Assembly: GCA_018524725.1 (NCBI GenBank)
Contig: JAEUWP010000462.1
Coordinates: 1-64,000, forward strand
Reading direction: 5' to 3'
DNA length: 64,000 bases
DNA from: Podaxis mareebaensis
Taxonomy: Eukaryota; Basidiomycota; Agaricomycetes; Agaricales; Agaricaceae
A model generated the notes under the pieces. That model saw only the letters and a program-made list of their open reading frames with translations. It had not been told where the DNA came from and did no database searches. The translations under genes were made by a program, and so were the position numbers. The number at the start of each line of letters is the position of its first letter. Position 1 is the first letter of the stretch. Shown one piece after another: positions 35,401 through 47,403 of the stretch.

Positions 35401-36820
35401 ATGGGTGTATAAAGCCAAGAAGGATGCGGCCAGGAACGTCGTTCGATACAAGGCCCGCCTCGTGGCACAAGGATTCTCCCAAGTGCCTGGTGTCGATTAT
35501 TTCAACACATATGCCCCAGTGGCCCACCTTTCATTGATCCGTGCCATTCTTGCCATCGTGGCTGCAAGAGACATGGAAATCCATCAGATTGATATCAAGG
35601 GAGCGTACCTAAATGGAAAGCTCACCGATGACGAGATCATTTTCATGAGACAGCCTCCAGGCTTCATTAACCCCACTTCACCCTGCTGTGTATGTCGCCT
35701 CAAAAAGACCCTCTATGGACTGAAGCAGTCTGGCCAGCGATGGTATCAACGACTATGCGAGATCCTGATTGACACACTAGGCTTCACACGATGTGATGTC
35801 AACCACAGCGTCTTCTTTAAGGCCACCGCAGGCAACCTCGTAATCATTCTCGTACACGTCGATGACTGTACACTCATCGCTACTACAATCAACCTCATTC
35901 GTTGGGTGAAGAAGGGTATTTCAGGTCAGGTGGAGATCACAGACCTAGGTGAAATTCATTGGTTGTTGGGAATAGAGATCAGGAGAGACAGAAACAAGGG
36001 TATCATTTCACTGTCCCAATGCTCATACATTGACGCATCCCTTCGACGTTTTGGTTTAGAAGATGCCAAACCACTCACTATCCCTATGGACCCAACTGCC
36101 AAACTCACCTCAGAACAGTCACCAAAGTCGACCACTGAAGCTGCTCGTATGGCGCATGTCCCATATCAGGAGGCAGTCGGTACCTTGATGTATGCTGCAC
36201 TTGGTACCAGACCTGATATCACATATGCGGTTCAGGTACTCTCTCATTTCACCAAGGCCCCTGGTGATGCACACTGGGAGGCTGTCAAACACATCTTTCG
36301 CTATCTCAAGGGCACCTGCGACCTGTTCCTTACATATGGTGGTAACGACGAAAAACTCAAAGGCTTCACAGATGCTGATGGAAATATGGCCAAAGACAGA
36401 CGTGCTACCTCAGGGTATGTGTTCATGATCAACAGCGGCACTGTTTCCTGGAGCGCCAAGAAGCAAGAGCTCGTTACGTTGTCCACCACAGAGTCGGAAT
36501 ACGTCAGTGTGACCCATGCAGCAAAGGAAGCCTTATGGCTCCGTTCCCTTATCTCACAGGTTTTTGCCATGCAACTCCCAACTACAACCATCTTTTCTGA
36601 TAATCAATCCGCCATCGCTCTCGCAAACGACAACCAATTTCACGCACATACCAAGCATATCAATATTCGCTATCACTTCATTCGATGGATTATCGAAGAA
36701 GGAAAAATCTGCCTGATATATTGCCCCACAGGTGACATGGTTGCCGATGTTTTTACGAAGGCACTTCCATCCCCAAAGGTGAAGCACTTCGCACGCAACC
36801 TGGGTCTCGCTCCGGCTTGA
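32423..36820 (+). pseudogene. copia gag-pol with one frame break and one stop
   Basis: Gag starts at Met 32423 (MSTTVNDVLPPTVPML). The frame closes at 32896 and resumes in another frame by 32966, implying a small indel. A zinc knuckle (CWECGGPHMKREC) lies near 33268. Protease has LFDSGASCHIT near 33605. Integrase has the HRCLGH and CDAC zinc residues, then Asp in HSDVWGP, Asp in FTDDYSQW and Glu in HNGVAE. TGA at 34541-34543 follows shortly after. Reverse transcriptase has VRCKWVYKAKKDA, DIKGAYLNG and ILVHVDDCT. RNase H has FTDADGNM, TTESEYVS and SDNQSAIAL. The frame from 34544 to 36820 is fully open. Confidence 0.9.
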
Positions 36821-36827
36821 GGGGGAG
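36819..36827 (+). other. Polypurine tract of copia element
   Basis: gagggggag lies directly before the right LTR, the usual place for the plus-strand primer. Confidence 0.75.
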
Positions 36828-37158
36828 TGTTGGAACCCAAGCACGCATCGAGACACACAAGTGCGAGCGGATTAGGGGGTATTGAAATGACGTACGATTA
36901 ACGGACTCTATTTCTTGCACGATTCAGAATGACATACTAGACAGACATTACCTTTCTTTCTCCTGTTTAACCGATGCATAGATATACGTGTAGACACGAT
37001 GTACACTCCCCTCAGTTCTCGTACCGCTAATGAGTGACTGAGGTGAGTAATTGGACTATCCCTCACGGACTATTACTTATGCGCCATGTATAGTATATTC
37101 TACAGGTACTTAATACATAGTTCTCGTACCGCTAACGAGTGACTGAGTATATTCTACA
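36828..37158 (+). repeat. Right LTR of copia element
   Basis: It has the same 331-base length as the left LTR and about four differences from it by eye. It ends TTCTACA before the second cattc. Confidence 0.93.
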
Positions 37159-37703
37159 CATTCACTAGTCACTTCTGGTCCGTTTACGTCAGTCTATCCC
37201 GCTACTTCGAAATCTCTTCACAAGATAATCCACTTTTTTGCTGGATGTTGTACCACTACCATCCTGACCCTGCGACAAACAAGCCCAACGACTATCACCG
37301 GGATCTTGTTCGCAAGACCGTTCACAGCGAAGGCGAATAGGGTTAAAGAACCTGTACTTTAGCGCAGGATCCTCCTGCATTCCGATTCTGCCCATGGCTT
37401 CGTCCCTATTACAAGAGGGATCCCCAGCAAACGCCTGCTGAACTCCATCATGCAACAAAATAACGATGGGCCAGCGACACTCCTGACATCACATGTCGTG
37501 TCTATTATGGACGACCAAGAGGTTGACAAAAGAGAGAGGTGGTGAAGCCCAATGGCTGTGGTATCGACACCTTGGAGACGTCTGTTATTCGACAAGGGAC
37601 CATTTGGCAAGAGAAAGGCAAAATCATTAGGAACTTAGAATTATCAGCACGTAAATACAAGATATAATCCGCAGAAGATACACTGGAAAAGAAGAAAAGC
37701 AGA
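37159..37703. other. Unassigned stretch between copia element and FunK1-D
   Basis: It starts with the right target duplication (37159-37163). From about 37660 it resembles the 3' flank of FunK1 genes. No coding region is supported. Confidence 0.5.
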
Positions 37704-40700
37704 CTACAGATTTGGAAATTGTCTACGGGGGGCGACAACTTTGGTGGTAGTTGTTCGTCGTGATAGCAGCTTCCTTGGCTTCTCCTGCTTTAACTTCTTC
37801 TACTTCACTGCTTCCGGTGAGGATGAACGCTGACGTCTGCCCTTGACAAATGAAGTGAACGGGGCAGGCTGCGGTGGAGATGACGCAATAAGTGGGACTC
37901 CAGCGTTTGCCATTTCCAACAGGAGGCCCTCTAGGTGGGACGTCACGGAATCATACACCTTGATATATGCCTTATGTCATGTTTGTTATTGAACAACTTC
38001 TCCTCGAAGTAAGCGCTGACGAGGATAGTGCGAATGGCTTCGAGGTAGGAGGCACATGAATCGAGTTTGGGGTGCAAGATGTGCTTCAGGGCTGAAGCAA
38101 GTTCCCCGTACCTTTCAAAAAAATTTCGGCAGGTGTTCGTAGGGGAAAGCACATAGATACAGACACCCGAAGCTCATTCATTGGATTCGGGATAATCCAC
38201 TCGTGCAGTGGGAATCCACAGCACGACCCACCAGAGAGATTCCGAGTTATGAATAAAGCGATACATGAACGGAGTTGGCATTGTGGTTTCGAGTGGTTGT
38301 TGTTGCTTCGCGGATGGAGCGCCTTACGATGGTTCCATAAATGTGCGTTGGATTCGCACTTGATGCTCTGCAACTTGAGGATGATAGAGATAGCCTCCGA
38401 GGTGCACTTCGACCGCCATAAAATACAGTGTTCCCTGAAGAACACATAAGCATTACAAACTTTTCAGGGAGCAGGACATTCTTGCAAGGGGTGGAGCACA
38501 CCGTTTTTGGGTCGCCGCCATCCGGCTCGGCACAGGACTTTCTCGCATACTCCAAGTCGCTCAGCTTTCCCCAGACTTTCCCTCCTTTCCACAGATATGA
38601 TATTTGGAGAACTGATGTCTCTGTGCACCCAGTTTCCTATGAACAGGAAAGCAAGGGCTGAGGCAAAACGAACAGTCAGTTCAGACATCATGGAGTTTGA
38701 ATTGCTTGTTCTCACCGAAAGATACACCATGAATTGTTTTGGCAGCTTTGACAAGTGTTAGTATTTTGTGAAGCGGCTCACTGACACATTCATAAATGAT
38801 CCTCAGTTGAAACTTGACCCCATACTTTCGTCGAGGAGGCATTCCTTTGTTGCCACTACCTCGAGGGGCATTGAATGGAAACCAAATGCGGAGAGGGTTT
38901 GCGTCGAACCGGCTTGCACATTCCCTTCGGACTGTCATTTCGTCTTCGCGAGGGGGCCAAGTACTCACTTCGCACCACCACACAAGATCTTTGTACGTTG
39001 TCCACGACTTTCATGCTTGATACCCATGAAGTATTTTTTGAATTCTCCCGACTCGGTCAGGGGGCCAAAGTGCTTCTGCATATCCTCAGGAAGGGCGTAG
39101 AAGCTTGAAGTTTGGTCCCCAAGAGCAGCTCGGATATCCTTGAAAATCCTCTTCTGAATGGTCTGTTCCGTCTCCGCATGTTCGTCCAGCCAGACATCCT
39201 TGATGGCAACATCCCTACTCTTGACTTTGTCCAGTTCGTCAGGACCCTCGACCTCGACGGCCTTCTATACATATGTCTTCCGCCCTGTAATACAGAGAAC
39301 GCAGTCGTTGAACAACGAGTTGATTGTCCGATAATACCTCAGCCTGCATTTTGTAAACGTAGCAGATTTTGTTATTATATGCCATGCACTCAATCGTGGT
39401 GTCATATCCAAGTTCCGGCCCAGTTGCAAAAAGGAATGAAAGCACAACATGAATCAATGTCTTGTGGTCCTCCAAAAAAGAATCTCAGATTGGGTTCATT
39501 GCTAAGACAAGTAAGAACAAACCTTGGTGAAATCAAAGTCGTGCATCTTGACAGAGTGAGATTGCGAAAAGTACCGGCGTGCCATCATGTTGTCTTCAAC
39601 ACTGATCTAAGGCATGTTCAGAACACTGGAGTTCAAAACCACATGAGTACATATAGCATATGTGAACATACGACGAGAATCATCGTTCATGACTTGCGCG
39701 GCGGCGGAAATTATCTTCAAGTGGTTCTAGAGAACCATGTCAGTCATACAGCAGGTGCCCGATGGTTCCGGCGCTCATATCTTCGATTGATTGACTATCA
39801 CTCTGTCACTTGAGTTCCATGATGACTGCTGTTTCCACCAAAGACACATGCTCTGAAGGGGGAGAGTTGGTCATGCGACCGTCCACCTTGAATGTTGTCC
39901 CCTTGATTTCTGAATGCATCTGCTTTGCGGAACAATTCTCAAACTGGAACGGACAGTGGCATATATCACCTCCTTCGGAACAACACTTGGCCTGGCCGAG
40001 TTTATGAAATAAGTGACCGAGGACGTGTTGCTCGTTGCCCAAGATCTGTGAGGGTGGCTCTTCGAAGCCTTGCCAGCCCAAACCCGCTACTCTCTTGGTC
40101 CCGTTGCCATCATCCTCGATGTCTGCCTCGCCTCCATCCGTCAACTGTGCTGTCCTGGCTCTCTTCATCCTCCTCACACCCATCATCCTCGATCCCACTC
40201 TCCTCTTCATTCCCATCCTTTCCATTCTCCCTTGCTCCATTATCATCATTCTCCTTTGATTTGCTATCTTCGTCCCCAGACTCTCACAAGGTCGTAGATT
40301 GTGCATCATGTTGCCATCTTTACTATCACCAGCCTCGATGGGTATCAATAGTTGCTTCATCCTGACTCCATTGCAAAGGTTGTCAAAGGCATTATTCATA
40401 GATTTGTTGGATGGCTGGAAGGGAGAATAATGACTGAGAAGTCATTGAAAGTATAGACGACAATTTCCTCGTCCATGTGGTCTCCAATACCAGTTCCAAG
40501 CATGACTTTGTCGTATCTTTCAACCACCCCTTTTGCGTCTTGTGGCATCAGACTAGGGATACCGTCAGTGGCGAAGCAAACAAACCTGAGGAACTACCAT
40601 CCACATGGTTAATAACCCTTCTTTGTTTCCTGCCAGGAACATCAACTTCCCCGACTGGATAAGACAAACCAAGGTGCTCATCTCAGTGACTGCCTCATGT

Positions 40701-40880
40701 TTGTTTTCCGAATCCCGAGTACACACCAATTCTTCAAGATTGTTCCGTACTTCTCTTCATGCTACTTTTGTTTCAGCCAGGACAATTTTCTCCACAACAG
40801 GGGTTTCTGTGATCCAAGTGCCAATCAGAAACTTGGTCCCATCGATCTCCGACACCATCCCATTGAAAGGATAGTCCCTA
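37704..40880 (-). pseudogene. FunK1-type kinase, copy D, decayed
   Basis: Reading from the right, the blocks of copy B occur in order: N-terminal KFLIGTWITETPVV region, acidic stretch, VSLVETAVIMELK, LSFLFATGPELGYD, HRDISSPNI and the C-terminal RRQFPNL end at 37704. The frame breaks just after the catalytic loop (about 38590). A TGA interrupts the N-terminal region, and the acidic region is rearranged. It is on the opposite strand and about 30 kb from copies A-C, so it reflects a separate, inverted duplication. Confidence 0.85.
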
Positions 40881-40904
40881 GAATGAAAACTGTTTGTTGT
40901 GTGA

Positions 40905-42005
40905 AGTTAGGCCTTGGTCACAACACACCGAAGTCTTCCTCAAACCTAATGCCCTTCCTCACCCTCCAAAGCCTGTTGAATCTCCTTAGCCAATGTTCTC
41001 AAACGAGTCCCTTGTCAAAAATCCAGTATCTGTCTCGCTCACTCCTGAACGCAAAAGATCAAGCATCCCCACTAACGATCTCTGTTACACTGTCTCCCTA
41101 TAGTGGATCTACAGGTGAGGCATACCGCTGAGTGTCGTTACTCAGTCAATGTCTACTCCTAGAGCCGTCCCCCAAGGGTAAAACCTTAGCAAGGATTTGA
41201 CAAGCTCTTAGTGGAGGAAGTGTAATGTGGGCAAAGGCACAGGTGAACTTAATCACAGAAAGTGCAACACACAATAAGTCAAGATAACTCTGCCGTATCT
41301 ACTACAACGTTCCAGTATTTAAGTCTACCTCTGGAGGCTTTCTTATCTACTATGAAGTCTAGAATATGACTGAGCTATCTACTAGTCCACGAAGCAAGAG
41401 AGGAAGCGCTACTAGAAGAGAGTAATACATGAAAGAGTCCGATAGATAGTGAAATAGATTTGGAAGAATGATTTTACTGTAACAATCTCTGTCAGAAGGT
41501 CCCCACTGGATACGAATGGCACACGGCCAGCTGTGCTCGACACAGTCTCAACTTCACTTGAAAATGATGCCAGCCAACTCGCTCCTCCATTAAAATCCTT
41601 CCACACGACAATGTCCCCTCTGCCATGTCATCACGGTACTTTGTTATCTCCAAGTCCCATGAACAGCGAAACAATCACACCGCCACCCAAACCCACAGCT
41701 CTCCGCCATCTCGAATACCCAACAATACACCTGCAGCCCTACCAGGGTGGAAGGCTGTTGGGACAGGTGAACTCTTGCCTCCTCGGAGACCATCACCGGA
41801 ATCAGACGATGAGTCATGTGAAGAGGACGATCCCAAGCCGCAGGTGGCGGATATGCTGGATTCGAGTGCGTCATCGCGTTGTCTGCTGGTCGTTTTCGTG
41901 AGGGATGGTGCGAAGCACGGGTCAATGTGTACCCACATTCGGGAACGTTCATAGCATCAGGATCGAATGTTGTGGTTGAGCTGGGTCTTTGGCTAACTAT
42001 GACTG
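40905..42005 (+). pseudogene. Copied fragment of the inositol phosphatase gene
   Basis: The stretch matches 50115-50935 of the 5-phosphatase gene on the same strand: the Pro-rich part (NTPKSSLKP, STPEREK) and the start of the WD40 part (HPHSGTFVASGSNVVV). It has several internal deletions and stops and is split by a solo LTR. It contains neither the gene start nor the phosphatase domain. The copied piece lies inside one exon of the source gene, so the presence or loss of introns cannot tell whether it came through DNA or RNA. Confidence 0.85.
41083..41484. mobile_element. Solo LTR in the phosphatase fragment
   Basis: The 402-base insert starts TGTTACACTG and ends TACTGTAACA, giving inverted TGTTACA ends. 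It is flanked by an exact 5-base duplication, atctc (41078-41082 and 41485-41489). The source gene has a single copy of that site (cgatctctgtcag, near 50295). No internal region is left. Confidence 0.88.
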
Positions 42006-42736
42006 TTATTTCAGTTTTACGATGGATAACTCGCGTGGTTCCCTCTAGGCACCGAATACCCAAGTCCGTGTTTGCCGTGTTTTGGCATCTGGACAATCAA
42101 CTAATATCAACTAGAATATCGAGAGCAAAGATATTGGATCACACCGACTGGCATTCATCACCGAAGTATAAACTCGAAACCCGGGGATTGGAGATCGAAA
42201 GCAGGGCAGTGCTTCATGGAGACATGGGAGAGGCTTGGGTTGATTCGAAGAGGACCTAGGTTCATTCATCCTTGGTATCTAGCGACAAGGTAATAGAATT
42301 TCTTCCCAACATCCAGTTACACCTTACTTTATATGGAGGACAGCAGTATCCCAGAACATCATATTTATCTTGCACAAACTGGCAGACGGTTCGCGACTAT
42401 ATAGATACAACTTGCCCGCAGATGCAGAAGACCCCGGTATCACCTAATTGTACCATAGATGAGCTAATAATAATCACTAGCATATCCTGGTGATCAGCGC
42501 GACCACGATCGTACAATGCGACGTCCCTGATAGAACCACAATCTACATATAGTGCCCTGAGTCAGCATACAGTGAGTTCGGGACGGCATCCACGATGTCA
42601 GTACCTCATTAATTCCGCAAGGCTTCAATGGTCACAGCGATGCATATTCTGCCGGACATACTGAACATGACTAATATAACAATCCAATACCAACCACAAG
42701 GCTTCTTTCTTCCCGAACCATAGCACTTGTATTGTT
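42006..42736. other. Intergenic, phosphatase fragment to membrane protein 2
   Basis: No gene or clear repeat is seen. I looked for a LysM gene here, by analogy with unit 1, and found none. Confidence 0.5.
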
Positions 42737-44866
42737 TTATCCACGACCCGTCACTTCTGTCATCAAGGCTTCAGAGTCGGAATATTCTCTACCATACCCC
42801 TGCGAATTTGTCTCCTCGACGCTCACGCAGTCCAGGCGGGACTGTTGGTTGGCTTCTACATCTTCAACATCCAACAAATGCTCTCTGAGAATCGCCACAG
42901 TTCGACTCTGTTCTTCGGCTGAAAGAACGTAGCCTCGATCTACAAGTGACCCTCTCTGCCTCTGGAAGAAGTGGATCAAGCCATAAATTGACAGCGGTTT
43001 AACACCTGTCGAATCTTGTCAGAGCAGTGCCACTTAAAAAAGGAGCGGAACGACCCACCGAAGAGGACAAGGAGCAGAGTGCTCCCAAATATTGCTGCGA
43101 ATAGACCATTGACGAAGGTCCAGACACCACCGGCGAAAGCGAGGCCACTTAATATTGACCTTTCAGAATATTCCCGCAGGACCTTTGTGCCGGGGCTGAA
43201 CCTCCTGGCCTGCCGCATAGATACCCGAAGTGTGGCTGTGTTATTCTCCTCTGGAGTGGGAAGGCGTGTGTCCGGGACGAGGGAGTGCACATCGACTAGT
43301 TTCATTCCGGAGTACTGTCACAATTTCATGTGAGCGTACTAATTATAGCAAGTCCCGTGCCAACTGACCTGCGGCATTCCAATGGCAGCGACAAAAGGAT
43401 TTTTAAACTTTTCTATGGCGAAAAATTCGCAAATCCCGTAGTTCTGAGATCCAGGAATGAGGTGGATGGGACGAGTGTTCCAGGTTATATCATCGATGTT
43501 TCTATCCAACCCGAAATAGACGATTGTCTTGGAAAACCCAAAAGGGTCCTGGGCGTCGACGTCTGTTCCCTGAGGTACCTTGGAAAAGTTGACGGAGATC
43601 ACGACATCCACTTCGGTGAATAAGTAAGGATCGCTCTCGGCCAAGCCTGACCGCGACAGAAGCCTGACCCATTTGCATGAAAGGATAATAAACCCATTGT
43701 CCCGCTCCCATTCTTTGGTGCAATTTGGCTTATACCCTAAGCATATAGGCATCACGTGTTAAGTATCAGGATATTCACCAGGATTGAATCTCTGCGGAAG
43801 GTGAAACTCACTATTACGTTCACTAATCAACACAGTCGCATCCGCAGCCGAAAGTAGCATGTCTTCTTCGGTCTCGTTTGATGGGGCTTGCTTGATCGGT
43901 AATGCCTAAAAGACGTGTTTACATTGGGCAATAGATCCTGGGAGTCGACTTACAATGAACACATTTATGTGTCTGGATCGAAAGCGGTATCCATCATCTC
44001 TGTATTCTTTGAAAGTAGAAATCCCCCTCTCTGCCACTGGTTGCCCGATAAGGACATGGAAAGACACGCCCAACATAGCAAGAAGGCACAATATGGCCAC
44101 TCCTCCTCGAACGCCTCGTATGAGGAGACTATCCGTACTGAAGAGAAAATCAATATCAATATCAAGGGCTCGGAGAAGTGGATCAAACCTGAATCGATTG
44201 CTCAAGGTAAACCGGCCGAATACAAGACTCCACCGCTTGCTTGATTGACTGGGACAACAGCCTCGTACGAAGTCATACTGATGTAGGAGGGTTGTTCCTT
44301 TGTGGGTGGTGATATCCCAAAGCAGGCAGAGGAAAGAGATCGAACAAGATGCCGCCAGAGTCAACCAGAAGCAACCGAGGAGGGTCACTGACACGTCTAC
44401 CCCCTTTACAAATGTATCTTTCATCTCCACGTTGTACTTTAGCATGTAACCGACTTGTGTGTGCAAAATGTGAGCAGAATATATCCAGGTATGGAAGCAA
44501 AATCACCTACTTCCAACGATCTCCATTGAGGACCATACCAATTCACAAATCACCAACCAATACCTCCATGGCCACACCCTATAATATTTCATCCATTCTT
44601 CAGATGATCCCATGAGTCCTGAACCATAGAACTCACCGTAACATATGATGTAGCACAAATGCAAGAGGAATCATACAGTATTTAACGAAAACCAGACCAG
44701 GGGTAGGGGCGGGATCCTGTGATGCCCACCGAACAATTTGGAAACCAATGAAGAGACAAAGTAAGCTAACAAGAACGACAATCCGGAGGATTATCTTTCG
44801 CAGTAGCAATGGGATGGGACGTATCGAAGCATGCTTGGGATATATTGTGCATCGAGTGAGAGGCAT
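42737..44866 (-). CDS. Multipass membrane protein 2, paralogue of membrane protein 1
   Basis: This has the same unnamed family and layout as 25345-27521, in opposite orientation. The start at 44866 gives MPLTRCTIYPKH, followed by PIPLLLRKIILR (HIPLLLRKIVLR in paralogue 1). Membrane segments include VLVSLLCLFIGFQIV, FVKYCMIPLAFVLHH, LGCFWLTLAASCSISFLCL, AILCLLAMLGVSFHVLIG and AAIFGSTLLLVLFG. The polar domain has RPIHLIPGSQNYGI and ENNTATLRVSM. The tail begins IKPLSIYGLIHF and has EEQSRTVAILREHLLDV. Protein divergence is clear but even along the length, suggesting an older duplication than the LysM blocks. Several short introns are needed, and joins near 43760-43910 are uncertain. Role unknown. 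Confidence 0.72.
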
Positions 44867-46711
44867 AGGGCTAGGGCAGTCTCGAGTCAATGTGGATCGA
44901 GAATGTTACTTGAGTATAGATACCTAGAATAATCCGAGGAATGGTCAGAAAGCGACCCCAGATATAATAAATGGACACCCACACTCTGTCGAAGTGGAAG
45001 GAGACTGGGGGTGTTAGTGACAAGTCAATTTAACTATGCAAACTTTGCCTCCTCTTGACGCGCGCTTGCGTTACTGACAGCTCTCTCATAGATAGGCATC
45101 TATAGCTCGTGTCATATTACACAGGTCTCGGCATGATTTCTCGAATAAGACAATCTGAATCAGGTTAGGAGCCCATATGATTGGGACTGAATGTTTGGCT
45201 AAGACGAGCTAAGCCTCACTTGGGCATATGAGTTCCCAACAAGTTCCAGAAGTACTGGTGGCGACTTAGTTCTCCGCTCCATGTGTATCCTCTCATCGCC
45301 CTAGCTAATTGTATCCCTCAGTGCACTTAAAACAGAATTACCCCAATCGCTCAACGACTCTGTAGCACACGAGGCGTATCTGTTTGGTTAAAGATAAGTG
45401 AGGGAGCGTTAGACACCTTTCTTCGCAAACTGTTCGCTGCGTATCTATGCTTGTTCATTTGCATAGCTATAGTTTCTCTCAGGATGACCGACGCATGGGG
45501 GTATGCTTAGGTCACCGTGGAGTAAGTACTGGAGCCTTCGGCGTTACGCCCTTCCAACTGACAGTGAATCTCTTCCACTCAAAACCCTATCGGAGCGCTA
45601 GCGCCCGTGTTGCGAAAGGAGTGCATTCAGGTATGACAGTGATTGAGGATGATTTGGAACCAAAGAGACCAAAGGAAATTCCAAGCGTTTTGAGTTTACC
45701 GTGACCTAGGCTATGTCCAAGTCTTCCATCTGTGACTGATTAATCCCTGCATGTCTAAAACCTAGAAATATATTCCATGACCCCACTCACAAGATATCCA
45801 ACGTAGAAAGTAGAGTGCCTGGGAAACCTTCCTTACTCAGGTACACTATTATTCCATGGATTTGTGATCCAGGGGCGAAATAATCGCTGATTGGTGTTTG
45901 TGCACATGTCATGGAGAGTTGTTACCATCCTCGCTGAGGCTATACTAATTAATTAGCCAATGATTTCCAAACTGTCTACCCGGCCCATGTGAACGTTATG
46001 ATGGACATCGCAACAAAAAGCGATGGCTTGCGGCTTCCAACTCTTTTAAGGTCCGATAACGTCGACTTTTTGTGACCTCCGCAGCCATATATATACCTAA
46101 TATAGAAGTGGTTATTCTGTAAAGTACGGTGGGCTGATTACCTTATGAGACGTCAAAGCGGTTTCATATCCAGAACCTATGGATCTTCGAAGACTCGATC
46201 ACTGTCCTTATCTCTGTCCTGTTAATGGGCGCCCATCTATCAATGGTTATATGATACTGTTTCTCAGAACCCATTCCAGATGCATGCAACATACCGTATG
46301 TGTATGGGTAGCGCTTGACCCGATCAATAGTGTCACACTGTTGTCTCCGTTGTATACCTTTAAAAACTCCGGTAAGTACTGGTACTCGTGGCCTGCCATT
46401 TTTCTGATTAATTGAATCTATGTCTCAATCTCTAACGGCCGTCCAGGCATCACTCACGGGAGCATAGCCATGGCTCAGCCATGTAGAGATGCTTCGGCGA
46501 CCACCGTTGTACCTATCAGCACCCAAGTTGTGATACAGCCGAAGACAACATTCACCCGATGATCAGGTAACGGGTTCGGACGTCAGAGAGCTCCGAGTCG
46601 TAAAAGAGACTACTAACCCTGTTTCCTCCACTCATAATTTATATAATGAGTTGCTGAGATTCTGCTCCCCCACAGACGCATAAACAGCGTAAGTGTAAGG
46701 CGATACTTTAC

Positions 46712-46858
46712 ACTGGGCCGGTGAGTCAATAAGCCTAGTGTTTTATCAAAGCATTATTGTGAACTACTTATCATATATGGTAGCAATTACCATATTTGGA
46801 ATGTAAATTATGATAAAGTCTCGATAAAACAGCTGGTTTGTTGACTCACCGGCCCAGT
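46712..46858. mobile_element. Palindromic MITE-like element
   Basis: The left end actgggccggtgagtcaa is the exact reverse complement of the right end ttgactcaccggcccagt. Weaker inverted similarity (tgttttatc against gataaaaca) continues inward, so most of the 147 bases can form one hairpin. The interior is AT-rich and non-coding. A target duplication is not obvious, so the superfamily is unknown. Confidence 0.7.
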
Positions 46859-47046
46859 TTTTACACATTTGTGGAAGCACCATGTCATTCTCTGTGATAG
46901 GTCCAACAAAGTTTGCTTTCTCCTGTTATTCAGGGCAGCTCAAGAGTCGAGTCGATGCTTTCTCATTAATAAGCCCGGGGACAATATTGCTGCTTTCGCC
47001 TTTTGGCTCAAGACTTCTTGCCCTCGTCCCTGGGGAACAACGCCTT

Positions 47047-47097
47047 TGTAAGCCTGGACTTACACAAACTAACGAACGGACACGGACGTCGAACGAC
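47047..47097. repeat. 51-base direct repeat, first copy
   Basis: It starts tgtaagcctggacttacaca and continues with a stretch (aacgaacggacacggacg) that recurs at 47404-47454 with only a few changes. Confidence 0.7.
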
Positions 47098-47403
47098 CTG
47101 AAGAAGAAAACGAATGGCTACCTGGACGACTGGTGCACGACTGCGAAGCACTCGACCACTTCTTTGAGGAGCGAGGTCTAGACGAACATGGGCGACCGAA
47201 GAACTGAAGTCGTAAAGAAATTATTTCAACCTCAATGCTTGGCTCGTGTTAGGCCTTTTGTCTTTCTCTTCCACCTTGCCTGCGGTATGCTTTTTCCCTC
47301 AGGGTACAGAGGGTTTTTTAACGCAGCCGTGTATGGATTTAGTAAGTTATACGTTCATTATTTTTTTTTCTGCTCTGGAAATTTTTTCGTGGGTGGGGAG
47401 GAG

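Larger units (their letters stand above)
32023..37158 (+). mobile_element. Ty1/copia LTR retrotransposon, nearly intact
   Basis: This 5.1 kb element has two 331-base LTRs, a primer-binding site, gag and pol in copia order (protease, integrase, reverse transcriptase, RNase H), a polypurine tract and identical 5-base target duplications. The LTRs differ at only about four positions by eye, so the insertion is young. It lies at the right end of duplication unit 2. Two lesions interrupt the coding region: a frame break in gag near 32895 and one in-frame TGA in integrase at 34541. Reading errors could explain either one. It probably cannot move on its own. Confidence 0.93.

Noticed and set aside
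39112..39813. 233-codon plus-strand open frame
   Set aside because: It is antisense to FunK1-D; reading the other strand gives recognisable kinase blocks.
42006..42736. Search for a LysM gene next to membrane protein 2
   Set aside because: No LysM core (DNC...SINSGC) is present in any frame; the block was not copied with this paralogue.
45447..45704. 85-codon open frame in the gene-poor stretch
   Set aside because: It has no recognisable domain, no splice partner and a length expected by chance.
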